Shown here piece after piece: positions 1-8,231 of a stretch of DNA of 64,000 nt. Both the position numbers and the translations under genes were made by a program. Origin of the DNA: Sphingomonas ginkgonis (lineage in GTDB: Bacteria > Pseudomonadota > Alphaproteobacteria > Sphingomonadales > Sphingomonadaceae); the NCBI RefSeq assembly GCF_003970925.1, contig NZ_RWJF01000001.1:2722501-2786500 (forward strand), given 5' to 3'. The first letter of the stretch is position 1. Every line of letters starts with the position of its first letter. The notes beneath the pieces were generated by a model. The model was not told the origin of the DNA and did no database searches. It saw nothing but the letters and a program-made list of their open reading frames with translations.

Positions 1-471
1 CTCCCGCTGCCGATCGTGATCGCCACCGGCTCGCCGCTGATGGGTGGCCTTGCCGAACGGATCGGCCCCAGGCTGCCGCTCAGCATCGGCCCGTTGGTGG
101 TCGCCGCAGGAATGCTGCTCGGGCTCCGGATCGGGACCGAGGCCCGATACTGGAGCGAGATCTTTCCGGCGATCACCGTCATGGCGCTCGGCATGGCGCT
201 GGCGGTCGCGCCGCTCACGTCGACGGTGCTGGCCCCGGTCGACGCGAAGCACACCGGCACCGCGTCCGGTCTTAACAGCGCGGTGGCGCGGCTCGGCGGG
301 CTGATCGCCACCGCCCTGCTCGGCGGGGTGCTCGCGCTCAAGAGCGGGGCGCTGCTCGGCGGCTTCCACCACGCCCTGTTCGCCTGCGCCGCGACCGGGG
401 TCCTGGCCGGCGGCGCGGCGTTGCTGACGGTCGGCGGCGACAAGCCCGCCGGGAACCGCTCCGGGCGATGA
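1..471 (+). CDS. MFS transporter, C-terminal part (5' end outside window)
   Basis: C-terminal half of a major facilitator superfamily permease, probably of the DHA2 drug:proton antiporter type. The reading frame is open from the first base, so the start lies upstream. The visible part has alternating hydrophobic helices separated by short basic loops (a GGLAERIGPRLPL loop between two helices is the usual MFS cytoplasmic-loop pattern), and a last helix pair rich in Gly/Ala/Leu before a short polar tail. Substrate cannot be told from this fragment. The stop codon runs directly into the hairpin at 474-501, which separates it from the opposing phaZ unit. Confidence 0.8.
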   Translation, partial: LPLPIVIATGSPLMGGLAERIGPRLPLSIGPLVVAAGMLLGLRIGTEARYWSEIFPAITVMALGMALAVAPLTSTVLAPVDAKHTGTASGLNSAVARLGGLIATALLGGVLALKSGALLGGFHHALFACAATGVLAGGAALLTVGGDKPAGNRSGR

Positions 472-473
472 AA

Positions 474-501
474 AGGCCGCCCGGGCGAACCCGGACGGCC
501 T
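474..501 (-). terminator. Rho-independent terminator, UUCG loop, for the minus-strand unit
   Basis: A 12-bp stem (AGGCCGTCCGGG with CCCGGGCGGCCT on the minus strand, including one G-U pair) closes a TTCG tetraloop and is followed on the minus strand by TTTT. The G-U pair would be a C-A mismatch on the plus strand, and the T-run exists only on the minus strand, so it mainly serves transcription coming from the micro-ORF/phaZ side. It may also stop readthrough from the MFS gene. Confidence 0.85.
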
Positions 502-533
502 CAAACATTGTCTAGCCGATGAGCGGCTGACGC

Positions 534-587
534 TTAGGCATGCACCTCGGCGGAGGCGACGCTCACCGACTGGGGACAATGAGACAT
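534..587 (-). CDS. Putative 17-aa micro-protein
   Basis: Very short reading frame encoding MSHCPQSVSVASAEVHA. It starts with ATG seven bases after a full AAGGAGGT ribosome-binding site, which is the best Shine-Dalgarno sequence in this part of the window. It lies 68 bases downstream of phaZ on the same strand and is followed by a small hairpin (514-528) and then by the strong UUCG terminator, so it is the last gene of a transcript. It has one Cys and two His, no signal peptide and no membrane segment. I do not recognise the peptide. It could be translated as a small protein, or the strong RBS could belong to a regulatory leader. Function unknown. Confidence 0.45.
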   Translation of the reverse strand: MSHCPQSVSVASAEVHA

Positions 588-655
588 CAGACCACCTCCT
601 TTCAGTTGTTGAACACTGTCAGCAAGATGGCCCGCTCGCCTGCGGTTTCAAGGGC

Positions 656-1885
656 TTAGCCGTTCGCGGCGATGAACTGTTCGACGACCGGCGCGATCAT
701 CTCGCGCCAGCGACGGCCGTTGAAGATGCCGTAGTGGCCGACCCCGTCCGCCATATAGTAGAGCTTCTTGCTCGCCGGGAGCCTGGTCGCGATGTCGAGC
801 GCGGCCTTGGTCTGGCCGAGCCCGCTGATGTCGTCGCGCTCACCCTCGATCGCCAGCAGTGCCGTGTCGCGGATCGCCGCCGGGTCGACCTTGCGGCCGC
901 GATGGGTCAGCAGCCCGCGGGGCAGCAGGTGGTTCTGGAACACCGCATCGATCGTCTGCAGGTAGAATTCGGCGGTCATGTCGCAGACCGATCGATATTC
1001 GTCGTAGAACTTCCGAGTCGCGTCGGCGCTCTCGTCGTCGCCGACCACGAGATGCTTGAACATCTCCCAGTGGCTGATGAGGTGGCTGCCGAGGTTCATC
1101 GTCATGAAGCCGGCGAGCTGGAGGAAGCCCGGATAGACCTTCCGCCCGACGCCCGGGTAGGTCATCGGGACAGTCGCGATGACGTTGCGCTGGAACCAGG
1201 CGTGCGGGCGCTGGGTGGCCAGCGTGTTGACCGCGGTCGGCGCCTCGCGGGTGTCGATCGGGCCGCCCATCATGGTCAGGGTCGCGGGCCGGTTGGGGTG
1301 CTTGTCCGCGCCCATGATCGCGGTTGCCGCATAGGCCGGAACCGAGGGCTGGCACACCGCCAGCATGTGCGGCCGCTCGCCGCCCTGCCCGATCGTCTCG
1401 AGGAACTCGACCAGATAGTCGATATAGTCGTCGAGGTCGAAGCCGCCCTCCGACAGCGGGACGAGCTTCGCGTCGCGCCAGTCGGTGATGTAGACGTCGT
1501 GACCCGGCAGCATCCGCTCGACCGTGCCGCGCAGCAGCGTCGCGTAATGGCCCGACATGGGCGCGACGATCAGCAGCTTGGGCTGGTTCGCCGGCGCGCC
1601 CTCGCGGACGAAATGCTTGAGCTGGCCGAACGGCTTGCGGAGCACGATCTCCTCGCGCACCGGCAGCGTCTTGCCGCCGACCACCGTCTCGGTCAGGTGG
1701 AACTCGGGCTTGCCGCGCGGCGCGGCAGCATGGGCGAACACTTCCAGACTGGCCGCAGCGATCGGGCCCATGTGCCCGTAGCTGAACGGATTGGCCGGGT
1801 TCGACAGCCAGCCGGCTGACAGATTGGCCAAATGAGAAGCGCCCGCGAGCAGCGAGCGCTGCATCTCATAGGCATCGTAGAGCAT
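656..1885 (-). CDS. phaZ: Intracellular polyhydroxyalkanoate depolymerase
   Basis: 409-aa cytoplasmic enzyme that mobilises stored poly(3-hydroxybutyrate) by hydrolysing ester bonds. The N-terminus (MLYDAYEMQRSLLAG) and overall length fit the intracellular PhaZ family. An alpha/beta-hydrolase core is visible: the nucleophile elbow is LAVCQPSVPA near residue 175, where family members use Cys instead of Ser, and a late GVGHYGIFNGRRWRE holds the probable catalytic His. No signal peptide is present, which fits an intracellular granule-associated enzyme. It is transcribed divergently from the ABC exporter at 2011 and is followed by the micro-ORF at 534-587. Family assignment is secure; the polymer specificity is inferred. 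Confidence 0.9.
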   Translation of the reverse strand: MLYDAYEMQRSLLAGASHLANLSAGWLSNPANPFSYGHMGPIAAASLEVFAHAAAPRGKPEFHLTETVVGGKTLPVREEIVLRKPFGQLKHFVREGAPANQPKLLIVAPMSGHYATLLRGTVERMLPGHDVYITDWRDAKLVPLSEGGFDLDDYIDYLVEFLETIGQGGERPHMLAVCQPSVPAYAATAIMGADKHPNRPATLTMMGGPIDTREAPTAVNTLATQRPHAWFQRNVIATVPMTYPGVGRKVYPGFLQLAGFMTMNLGSHLISHWEMFKHLVVGDDESADATRKFYDEYRSVCDMTAEFYLQTIDAVFQNHLLPRGLLTHRGRKVDPAAIRDTALLAIEGERDDISGLGQTKAALDIATRLPASKKLYYMADGVGHYGIFNGRRWREMIAPVVEQFIAANG

Positions 1886-2010
1886 GAATGTCCCTTCCCC
1901 GGACCAATGCTTGTGCAGCGCAAAAGGTCCGCTTGCAAGGCAATCCGCCGATTGGTTCGGGTGCGGCGCACAAGATTGTTGTCCCTCTTCTAGGCTGCTA
2001 ATCCGCGGTC

Positions 2011-3795
2011 ATGGCGAAACCACCCCAGGATGAGCGCGAGAAGGGCAAGAGTCTCGCCAGCTTGACGATGATCTGGCGCTTCGCCAGCCACTATCCGGGG
2101 CATCTCGCCGCGGCGGCGCTGGCGCTGATCGTCGCGGCCGGGGCGACGTCGGGCGTGCCCTACGCCTTTAAGCTGATCATCGACAAGGGCTTCGCCCATG
2201 GCGGCGCCGACGCGCACATCGCGCGCTGGTTCGAATATCTGCTGCTGCTGGTCAGCATCCTGGCGCTCGCCACGGCGACCCGCTTCTACTTCGTCAGCTG
2301 GATTGGCGAGCGGGTCGTCGCCGACCTTCGGCTGGCGGTGCACCGCAACCTGCTGCGCATGCCGCCCGGCTTCTTCGAGGAGAACCGGCCGGCCGAGATC
2401 ACCAGCCGGATCACCGTCGACACCACGATCATCGAGCAGGTGGTCGGCACCACCGTCTCGGTTGCGCTGCGCAACGTGCTGATGGGGATCGCCTGCACCG
2501 TCATCCTCGTCGTTCTCGCGCCCAAGCTCGCGGGCATGATGCTGCTGGGAATTCCGCTGGTCATCCTCCCCCTCGTCTTTCTCGGCCGCGCGGTACGGCG
2601 CATCTCGACCGCCAGCCAGGCGCGGATCGCCGATGTCGGCACCGTCACCAGCGAGGTGCTCGGGGCGATGAAGATCGTCCAGGCCTTCAACCAGCAGGAC
2701 CGCGAGAGCGACCGCTTCACCGCCGCCACCGAAACCGTCTTCAATACCGCGCGGCGGCGGATCCGGATCCGTTCGGTGATGACCGCGCTGGTGATCTTCC
2801 TCCTCTTCACCGCCATCACGCTCGTCATCTGGCAGGGCGCGATCGACGTCGCGGCCGGGCGAATGACCGGCGGCACCATTGCCGCCTTCGTGCTGTACGG
2901 CGGGCTGCTCGCGGGCGCCTTCGGGGCGCTCAGCGAGGTCTACGGCGACCTGCTTCGCGCAGCCGGGGCGAGCGAACGGCTGCACGAACTGCTGGTCGCC
3001 GAGCCAAGCATCCGCGCCCCCGCCGAGCCGAACGCCATGCCCCAGCCGCCGCAGGGCCTGCTCGAATATGTCGACGTCGGCTTCCGCTACCCGACGCGGC
3101 AGGACGTCTCGGCGCTGAACGGATTCACTCTCACCGTCCGTCCCAACGAGCGGCTGGCGGTGGTCGGTCCGTCCGGCGCGGGCAAGACCACCCTGTTCCA
3201 GCTTGCCGAGCGGTTCTACGACCCCCAGCAGGGAAGCGTCCGGATCGACGGCGTGGACCTGCGCGACGCCGATCCATCCGACGTCCGCCGGCGCATCGCC
3301 ATCGTTCCGCAGGAAACGGTGATCTTCGCCGCCTCGGCCCGCGACAATCTTCGCTACGGCCGCTGGAACGCCACCGACGACGAATTATGGGCGGCCGCCC
3401 GGGATGCCAATGCGGAGACCTTCCTTCGCCAACTGCCCGAAGGGCTCGACACCTTCATGGGCGAGGGCGGCGCGCGGCTCTCGGGCGGCCAGCGCCAGCG
3501 GATCGCAATAGCCCGTGCGCTCCTCCGCGATGCGCCCTTGCTGCTGCTCGACGAGGCCACCTCCGCGCTCGATGCGGAGAGCGAGCGGCTGGTCCAAGAC
3601 GCGCTCGAACGACTAATGGGTGCGCGGACGACGATGGTCATCGCCCACCGCCTCGCGACCGTCCGCTCGGCCGACCGGATCATCGTTATGGACGAAGGAC
3701 GGATCGTCGAGGAGGGAAATCACGCCGCGCTGAGCCGGGCCGGCGGCCTCTACGCGCGGCTCGCCCGCCTCCAGTTCGACGATCTCGCCGCCTGA
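2011..3795 (+). CDS. ABC exporter, fused permease and ATPase
   Basis: 594-aa half-transporter of the type IV (MsbA/HlyB-like) ABC exporter fold, working as a homodimer in the inner membrane. About six transmembrane helices occupy residues 20-310. The nucleotide-binding domain follows with Walker A GPSGAGKTT near 385, Q-loop VPQETV, signature LSGGQRQR near 490, Walker B LLLLDEATSALD near 512, and the H-loop IAHRLATV. The loop ENRPAEITSRITVDTTIIEQ in the TM part is typical of the MsbA-like subgroup. Substrate is not predictable; lipids or peptides are the usual cargo. The ATG follows directly on a short divergent promoter region shared with phaZ. The fixed ATPase residues are all present, so it should be active. 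Confidence 0.92.
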   Translation: MAKPPQDEREKGKSLASLTMIWRFASHYPGHLAAAALALIVAAGATSGVPYAFKLIIDKGFAHGGADAHIARWFEYLLLLVSILALATATRFYFVSWIGERVVADLRLAVHRNLLRMPPGFFEENRPAEITSRITVDTTIIEQVVGTTVSVALRNVLMGIACTVILVVLAPKLAGMMLLGIPLVILPLVFLGRAVRRISTASQARIADVGTVTSEVLGAMKIVQAFNQQDRESDRFTAATETVFNTARRRIRIRSVMTALVIFLLFTAITLVIWQGAIDVAAGRMTGGTIAAFVLYGGLLAGAFGALSEVYGDLLRAAGASERLHELLVAEPSIRAPAEPNAMPQPPQGLLEYVDVGFRYPTRQDVSALNGFTLTVRPNERLAVVGPSGAGKTTLFQLAERFYDPQQGSVRIDGVDLRDADPSDVRRRIAIVPQETVIFAASARDNLRYGRWNATDDELWAAARDANAETFLRQLPEGLDTFMGEGGARLSGGQRQRIAIARALLRDAPLLLLDEATSALDAESERLVQDALERLMGARTTMVIAHRLATVRSADRIIVMDEGRIVEEGNHAALSRAGGLYARLARLQFDDLAA

Positions 3796-3847
3796 CCGCG
3801 TCCAAGCCGGCCGCAACGCAAGCGGCCGATCGGACGTTTGGGCCGTA

Positions 3848-4651
3848 ATGAAACGCCAGTTGGAGAAGTCGCGGGAGGAGAAGATCGGGTCGGCCGCGGC
3901 GGTGATCGCCGTTCATGCCGCGCTCGGCTGGGCGCTGATCCAGGGCCTCGGGTTCCGGGTCAGCAACTATGTCGAGAACCCGCTCAAGGTGTTCGACGTC
4001 CTGCCGGAGGCGCCTCCCCCGCCCTTGCTTGTCCCCAAACCGCCGCCGCCGCCCAAGGTCAAGCAGAGCCGCGCCGAGCGGCCGAAGGATGCCGAGGGAG
4101 CCGCAGCCCCACCGGCCAAGAAGAACACCCCGACCGAGGTCGTTGCGCCCAAACCGGTGCTCCCCGTTCCAACCCCGATCGCCGCAGCGCCGGTCGCCGG
4201 CCAGGGTACCGCCGCCAAGTCCGGCGCCGCCCCGGTCGATGGGCCAGGCACCGGGGCGGGCGGTCTTGGGAATGGCACCGGCAGCGGGCTGAGCGGCAAC
4301 GGCCCGGGCGGCGGCGGCGGCGGCGTCGGCGAGGACGCCGAGATGGTCAGCGGCTGGATCAACGCCCGCTCCGACTTCCCAGTCGAGGCGGTCCGCGCGA
4401 ACGCCCAGGGCACCGTCTACTTCGACTTCACCATCCTGCCGACCGGTCGGGTGACCGCCTGCCAGGTGGTTCGCTCCAGCGGCTACCGGATCCTCGACGA
4501 CCAGACCTGCCGCCTCGCCCAAGATCGCTTCCGCTTCCGCCCGGCGACCGACGCCGGGGGACGGGCGATCAGCCAGCGAGTCCACGGCCGTCAGGCGTGG
4601 GAGCTTGGCCGCGGGCGCGATCGCTCCGACGATGAGGAAGACGACCGCTAG
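3848..4651 (+). CDS. TonB family energy-transducer protein
   Basis: 267-aa TonB-like protein. It has a short cytoplasmic N-terminus, one TM helix (about residues 15-35), a long Pro/Lys then Gly-rich periplasmic spacer (about 55-165, including a GGGGGG run), and a C-terminal TonB-type domain whose core reads GTVYFDFTILPTGRVTACQV. It would carry proton-motive-force energy from an ExbB/ExbD motor to outer-membrane TonB-dependent receptors. It is convergent with an exbD gene, and the two stop codons share one CTAG. No ExbB is adjacent, so it probably borrows the motor at 5495-7378. No convincing Shine-Dalgarno precedes the ATG; a slightly upstream start is possible. It is a second TonB in addition to 7420-8100. 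Confidence 0.82.
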   Translation: MKRQLEKSREEKIGSAAAVIAVHAALGWALIQGLGFRVSNYVENPLKVFDVLPEAPPPPLLVPKPPPPPKVKQSRAERPKDAEGAAAPPAKKNTPTEVVAPKPVLPVPTPIAAAPVAGQGTAAKSGAAPVDGPGTGAGGLGNGTGSGLSGNGPGGGGGGVGEDAEMVSGWINARSDFPVEAVRANAQGTVYFDFTILPTGRVTACQVVRSSGYRILDDQTCRLAQDRFRFRPATDAGGRAISQRVHGRQAWELGRGRDRSDDEEDDR

Positions 4652-5100
4652 AAGCGAGCGTAGGCCTCGTTGCCGACGAACCCCATGCGGGTCACGCCGG
4701 CGCGCCGGACCATCGCAAGCAGCCGGTCGACCCTCTCGTAGCGAGCCCTTGCCGCCGGCTGGAGCTGCAGCTCGGGCAGCGCCGGGTCGGCCGCCACCGC
4801 CGCCAGCGTTGCCTCCATCTCTCGCTCGCTCGCCGGCTTGCCGTTCCAGACGAAGGTGCCGCCGTTGGTCACTCCGATGCGGTTGACCGTCGCATAATGC
4901 GGCAGCGCGGTTCCGACCGGCAGGTCGACCCGCACAGCCTGGCTGGGTGGCGGCATGGTGATGATCAGCATGATGAGCAGTACCAGCATGACGTCGATCA
5001 GAGGCGTGGTGTTGATTTCCATGAGCGCCGCCCCTGAAGCGTCCGCGTTCGGCGCTGCAGCCGGACGGGATACGGTAGCGGCAAGAGCGGAATGGACCAT
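4648..5100 (-). CDS. ExbD/TolR family biopolymer transport protein
   Basis: 150-aa motor protein of the ExbD/TolR family. A single TM helix carries the signature MEINTTPLIDVMLVLLIMLI, with the Asp that conducts protons, followed by a periplasmic domain of about 90 residues ending GFVGNEAYARF. The 25-residue N-terminal extension before MEINTTP is unusual for the family. The start is fixed by an excellent AGGAGGTGAG site just upstream. Its C-terminus closely resembles that of the ExbD at 5495-5926 (both end in GFVGNEAY.KF/RF), so the two look like duplicates. It is transcribed alone, facing the tonB-like gene at 3848. Confidence 0.85.
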   Translation of the reverse strand: MVHSALAATVSRPAAAPNADASGAALMEINTTPLIDVMLVLLIMLIITMPPPSQAVRVDLPVGTALPHYATVNRIGVTNGGTFVWNGKPASEREMEATLAAVAADPALPELQLQPAARARYERVDRLLAMVRRAGVTRMGFVGNEAYARF

Positions 5101-5441
5101 GACTCACCTCCTCAAGAATACGATGTAATAACATCACGTGAGTGGTGCGATAGCAAGTCCTTCCAGTCTGTGCCTTCGATTACCTCGAAGCGGCCTCGTA
5201 CAACACCGCAAGGGCGCGGCAAGATCCGGCAGGTTGAAGGTCGGTTTACTAACAGCAAAGATGGTCCAAAGCCTGGCTCGAACCGATCAAACAGTTATTG
5301 AAGCCACTTCGAAAGGCCGGCTTGGCCTCCTCGCTTAAGCTTGAACGGGGTCAACGCCTAAGTGGTCACCGATGCCGGTTGTCTTAGAACCAGGCTTGCC
5401 CCAACAGGGACGGGCAGGTCACCCGGACAGCCCCAACGAGA
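5101..5441. promoter_or_regulatory. Intergenic region with a candidate operator (GATGT-4-ACATC)
   Basis: About 390 bases with no convincing gene, upstream of the exbD at 4648-5100. Just ahead of that gene's ribosome-binding site lies the inverted repeat GATGTAATAACATC (5122-5135), abutting a CACGTG palindrome (5135-5140). In this GC-rich genome the AT-rich dyad is the obvious operator candidate. The remaining sequence is lower in GC than the flanks and contains only short, RBS-less frames. Regulator unknown. Confidence 0.35.
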
Positions 5442-5469
5442 AAGGGCGGCCCGTTGCCGGACCGCCCTT
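5442..5469 (-). terminator. Rho-independent terminator of the tonB-exbB-exbD-exbD operon
   Basis: Stem AAGGGCGGTCCGG / CGGGCCGCCCTTT on the minus strand, with a 4-nt loop and a following TTTCTC tail, lies 26 bases after the last exbD stop. One pair is G-U on the minus strand and would be a mismatch on the plus strand, so it is oriented for the operon. Confidence 0.75.
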
Positions 5470-5494
5470 CTCTCTTACCGCCTCCGTAGGGCGA

Positions 5495-5926
5495 TCAGAA
5501 CTTCATGTAGGCTTCGTTCCCCACGAAGCCCATCTTCTCGACGTGCGCTTGCTTGGTGATCGCAAGCACTTCGTCGACCAGCTCGTAGCGGGCCTCGGGC
5601 TCGGGCTGCAGGTGCAGCTCCGGGACCGGGTTCATCTGCTGCGTGATATCCAGATACTGGCGCAGCTGCTGCTGGTTGACGGTCGCCCCGTTCCACAGGA
5701 TCGCGCCCTGCGTGGTGATGACCAGCTTGTTCTTCACCGGATCGATCGGCGGCGGGGTGTTGTTCTGCTGGTTCTGCGGAAGATCCAGCTTCACCGCGTG
5801 GGTCTGCGGCGGGATGGTGATGATGAGCATGATGAGAAGAACCAGCATGACGTCGATCAACGGCGTCGTGTTGATCTCCATCATCGGCTCGCCTTCACTG
5901 TTCGAGCTCGTGGTCTGCATCGCCAT
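5495..5926 (-). CDS. exbD: ExbD biopolymer transport protein
   Basis: 143-aa ExbD. The signature MEINTTPLIDVMLVLLIMLI follows a 15-residue cytoplasmic N-terminus. The periplasmic domain contains an Asn/Pro-rich stretch (LPQNQQNNTPPPID) and ends GFVGNEAYMKF. It is part of the inner-membrane proton channel that energises TonB. It is the last gene of the operon read from 8100 down to 5495 and lies 18 bases after another ExbD. Two different ExbD paralogues in one operon is common in sphingomonads and xanthomonads, where one copy is often needed only for particular substrates. Confidence 0.93.
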   Translation of the reverse strand: MAMQTTSSNSEGEPMMEINTTPLIDVMLVLLIMLIITIPPQTHAVKLDLPQNQQNNTPPPIDPVKNKLVITTQGAILWNGATVNQQQLRQYLDITQQMNPVPELHLQPEPEARYELVDEVLAITKQAHVEKMGFVGNEAYMKF

Positions 5927-5944
5927 GGCGAGGCGTTCCTTTCG

Positions 5945-6433
5945 TTACAGCCGGGTCACGGCATAACCCGGGGGCGGCTCGGAAATGAAGCCGACGCGGG
6001 CAAAACCGGCACGCTGCATGGTGAAGATGGTGCCGCCGATGCAGCGGTACGGGGTATTCACGTCACCGCGGATATGCGCTTCCGGCATATTTTCCTCGTT
6101 GACGTTCTCAGGGCCGCCAACGGCCTTGACCAGCGCTTCCAGCTTGTCGGTTGCCCGCTTCAGCAGTTCGTCGCTGTCGACCTTCGTCAGCTGCCAGTAA
6201 ACCTCGCACTGACCGCCTGGACCGCCCTTCACCGACAGGTTGACGTTCTCGGGCTTGGTCACGGTGGCTTCGTAAACGACCTTGGGCAGTGCCAGCGGAA
6301 CAGTCTCGACGACCACCGGAACCGCGATCAGGAAGATGATGAGCAACACCAGCATCACGTCCACGAGGGGCGTGGTGTTGATGTCGGACATCGGGACGTC
6401 GTCGCCGCCTTCCTTGCCTACGCTCATTGCCAT
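5945..6433 (-). CDS. exbD: ExbD biopolymer transport protein (longer paralogue)
   Basis: 162-aa ExbD paralogue. The motif MSDINTTPLVDVMLVLLIIF holds the TM helix and its conserved Asp. The periplasmic part is longer than in the neighbouring ExbD and has a distinctive segment with Cys (GGQCEVYW and YRCIGG), possibly a disulfide pair in the periplasm. It ends RVGFISEPPPGYAVTRL. It acts with ExbB (6512-7378) as the proton-driven motor for TonB. It sits between exbB and the second exbD with a short gap, consistent with one transcript. Confidence 0.92.
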   Translation of the reverse strand: MAMSVGKEGGDDVPMSDINTTPLVDVMLVLLIIFLIAVPVVVETVPLALPKVVYEATVTKPENVNLSVKGGPGGQCEVYWQLTKVDSDELLKRATDKLEALVKAVGGPENVNEENMPEAHIRGDVNTPYRCIGGTIFTMQRAGFARVGFISEPPPGYAVTRL

Positions 6434-6511
6434 GGAATTGGCTCTCTCGTTCTCGTCAGGGACAGGATGGCTCCGGACCGGCCCGAACGGCCGGCCCGGA
6501 AATCCATAGTC

Positions 6512-7378
6512 TTAGCGACGGTCGGTCGGCTGCGCCTGCTGGCCGGTCTGGGTTGCGCCGGTCCGCAGCGGCTCGGTGCCGGCCGGGGTCGGAGCGCCAG
6601 GAGCGCGGGTCTGGGCGGTGCGCGAAACAGTCGACGAAGCGGCCGCCGGAGCGAGCATCGCCGGCTTCACGCGACCGTCCGACATCATGTAGCCATGAAC
6701 GTCGTTGGTGAAGGCCGCGAGATCCTCGACGATCGACTTGTTGCGACGGATCAGCCAGTTGTAGGCGAGCACCGCCGGAACCGCGACGACCAGACCGAGC
6801 GCAGTCATGATGAGCGCCTCACCGACCGGACCGGCGACGGTGCTGATCGAAGCCTGACCCGACGCACCGATCTTGATCAGCGCGCGGTAGATGCCGATAA
6901 CGGTACCGAACAGACCGATGAACGGCGCGGTCGAACCAACGGTCGCGAGGAAGGCGAGGCCTTCGCCGAGACGGGCCGCGATGCCACCCTGCGAACGGGC
7001 AAGCGAGTTGGCCATCCAGTCATGCTGGTCGATCGGATCGGTCAGCTTGCTGTGCTGGTCCTGGGCGACGAGGGCGTCGTCGACGATCGCGCGGTAGGCG
7101 CTGCGCTGGTCGAGCTTGGTCGAGGCGTCCTTGAGGTTCGGCGAGTTCCAGAAGCTCGAGCGGACCTTGCGGCCCTGGCTGATGATCTTCTGCTGCTCGA
7201 ACAGCTTGGTGAAGAGGATGTAGAAGGTGCCGACGCTCATGATCACCAGGATCGTGAACACGGTCCAGCTGATGACGCCGCCTTCCTTGAGCGCCTGGAA
7301 CAGGCCGTAGGGGTTGGCGTCGGCGGCGGCCGGGGCGGTTGCCGCGGCGGCCATCAGAGCAAGAACGGGAGAAGCCAT
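6512..7378 (-). CDS. exbB: ExbB/TolQ-type proton channel protein
   Basis: 288-aa MotA/TolQ/ExbB family protein. It starts with a hydrophobic, signal-like segment (MASPVLALMAAAATAPAAA), followed by a TM helix (about residues 35-60), a large cytoplasmic loop, and two more TM helices around 140-230 with the family core FLATVGSTAPFIGLFGTVIG. The C-terminal 50 residues are Ala/Pro/Thr-rich and poorly conserved. It forms the pentameric channel around an ExbD dimer and drives TonB. It lies downstream of tonB (41-base gap) and upstream of two exbD genes. The identity is clear; ExbB rather than TolQ follows from the neighbours. Confidence 0.93.
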   Translation of the reverse strand: MASPVLALMAAAATAPAAADANPYGLFQALKEGGVISWTVFTILVIMSVGTFYILFTKLFEQQKIISQGRKVRSSFWNSPNLKDASTKLDQRSAYRAIVDDALVAQDQHSKLTDPIDQHDWMANSLARSQGGIAARLGEGLAFLATVGSTAPFIGLFGTVIGIYRALIKIGASGQASISTVAGPVGEALIMTALGLVVAVPAVLAYNWLIRRNKSIVEDLAAFTNDVHGYMMSDGRVKPAMLAPAAASSTVSRTAQTRAPGAPTPAGTEPLRTGATQTGQQAQPTDRR

Positions 7379-7419
7379 AGGTTGCTACTTTCCTGAAAAG
7401 AAGTCGTTCTAGGTCAGTC

Positions 7420-8100
7420 TTATTGGGCCGGAAGGACCCATCGGATCGACCCGGAGTAAGAGTCGCCGGTGGGCTGTCCGTTGCTGTCGACTGCCGGGGT
7501 GAACCGCGCGCGGCTCTGCATGATCCGGCAGGTCGTGTTGTCGAGCGAGCGGGACCCGCTGGTACCGGTCACCGAGCAGCCGGTCACCCGGCCATTGGAG
7601 CCGATCTGCAGCGTGAAGCGGGTTGTCCCCTGCTCCTCGGCGCGCACCGCGTCGTCCGGATAGTCAGAGTCCGAGATGTACGACGCGAGGTTGGCCTTGG
7701 CTCGCGCGGCCTGCTGCTTGACAGGCGGCGGCGGTGCCGGCGGCGGGGCGGGCGGAGCCGGCGGGGCCGGACGCTCGATCAGCACCGGTGGCGCGGGAGG
7801 CGGGATGGTCGGGGTCACGCTCACCGGCGGCGGCGGCGTGTTGGTCCGCACCAGCGGCGGCGGAGCGGCCACCTGCGGCGGCGGCGGAGTCTCCGTCTTC
7901 TGCGGGGGCGGCGGTTCCTCGGGCGGAGGCGGCGGCTCGTCCTGGACGTCGAACGTCTTCAGGTCCGTCGCGGCCTTCTTGAACACGTTGTAGGCGAGAC
8001 CCGAAACAAGCGCGTACCCGATGACGACATGGATCAGCGCAACGATGACGATTGCCACCGTCCGATTCGAGCTCATTTGCCTGCGATTGGCGTAGCTCAT
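7420..8100 (-). CDS. tonB: TonB energy transducer
   Basis: 226-aa TonB. A TM helix near residues 12-35 (VAIVIVALIHVVIGYALVSG) follows a short basic N-terminus. Residues about 50-125 are a Pro-rich periplasmic spacer with repeated PPPPPE/PPPP blocks. The C-terminal domain (GTTRFTLQIGSNGRVTGCSV, then a second Cys in NTTCRIM) contacts the TonB boxes of outer-membrane receptors. It is the first gene of the tonB-exbB-exbD-exbD operon. Sphingomonads rely on many TonB-dependent receptors for nutrient uptake, so this is probably the main system of the cell. A strong dyad lies upstream at 8201-8231. Confidence 0.92.
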   Translation of the reverse strand: MSYANRRQMSSNRTVAIVIVALIHVVIGYALVSGLAYNVFKKAATDLKTFDVQDEPPPPPEEPPPPQKTETPPPPQVAAPPPLVRTNTPPPPVSVTPTIPPPAPPVLIERPAPPAPPAPPPAPPPPVKQQAARAKANLASYISDSDYPDDAVRAEEQGTTRFTLQIGSNGRVTGCSVTGTSGSRSLDNTTCRIMQSRARFTPAVDSNGQPTGDSYSGSIRWVLPAQ

Positions 8101-8200
8101 TTAAGCCAATTCTCTCCTCGATTGCCAAGCCCGGCGCCCGAGAGTGCCGGTCTGGGCAGGAAGCCGGCGGCGGGGGCGACGCCGGAAACCTTGAGTGGGC

Positions 8201-8231
8201 GCTTACGATGTTTCAACATATCATCGTAAGC
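8201..8231. promoter_or_regulatory. Perfect 10-bp inverted repeat upstream of tonB
   Basis: GCTTACGATG and CATCGTAAGC form a perfect 10-bp dyad around an 11-base AT-rich spacer, 100 bases upstream of the tonB start, in the 204-base gap between tonB and folB. The inner part holds a second, alternative dyad (ATGTT-TC-AACAT). No T-run follows on either strand, so it is more likely an operator or an RNA structure in the tonB leader than a terminator. It does not resemble a standard Fur box. Confidence 0.45.

Noticed and set aside
5138-5338. Short plus-strand frame in the region between the exbD genes
   Set aside because: No RBS, no recognisable motif, and it lies in a promoter region. Not supported as a gene.
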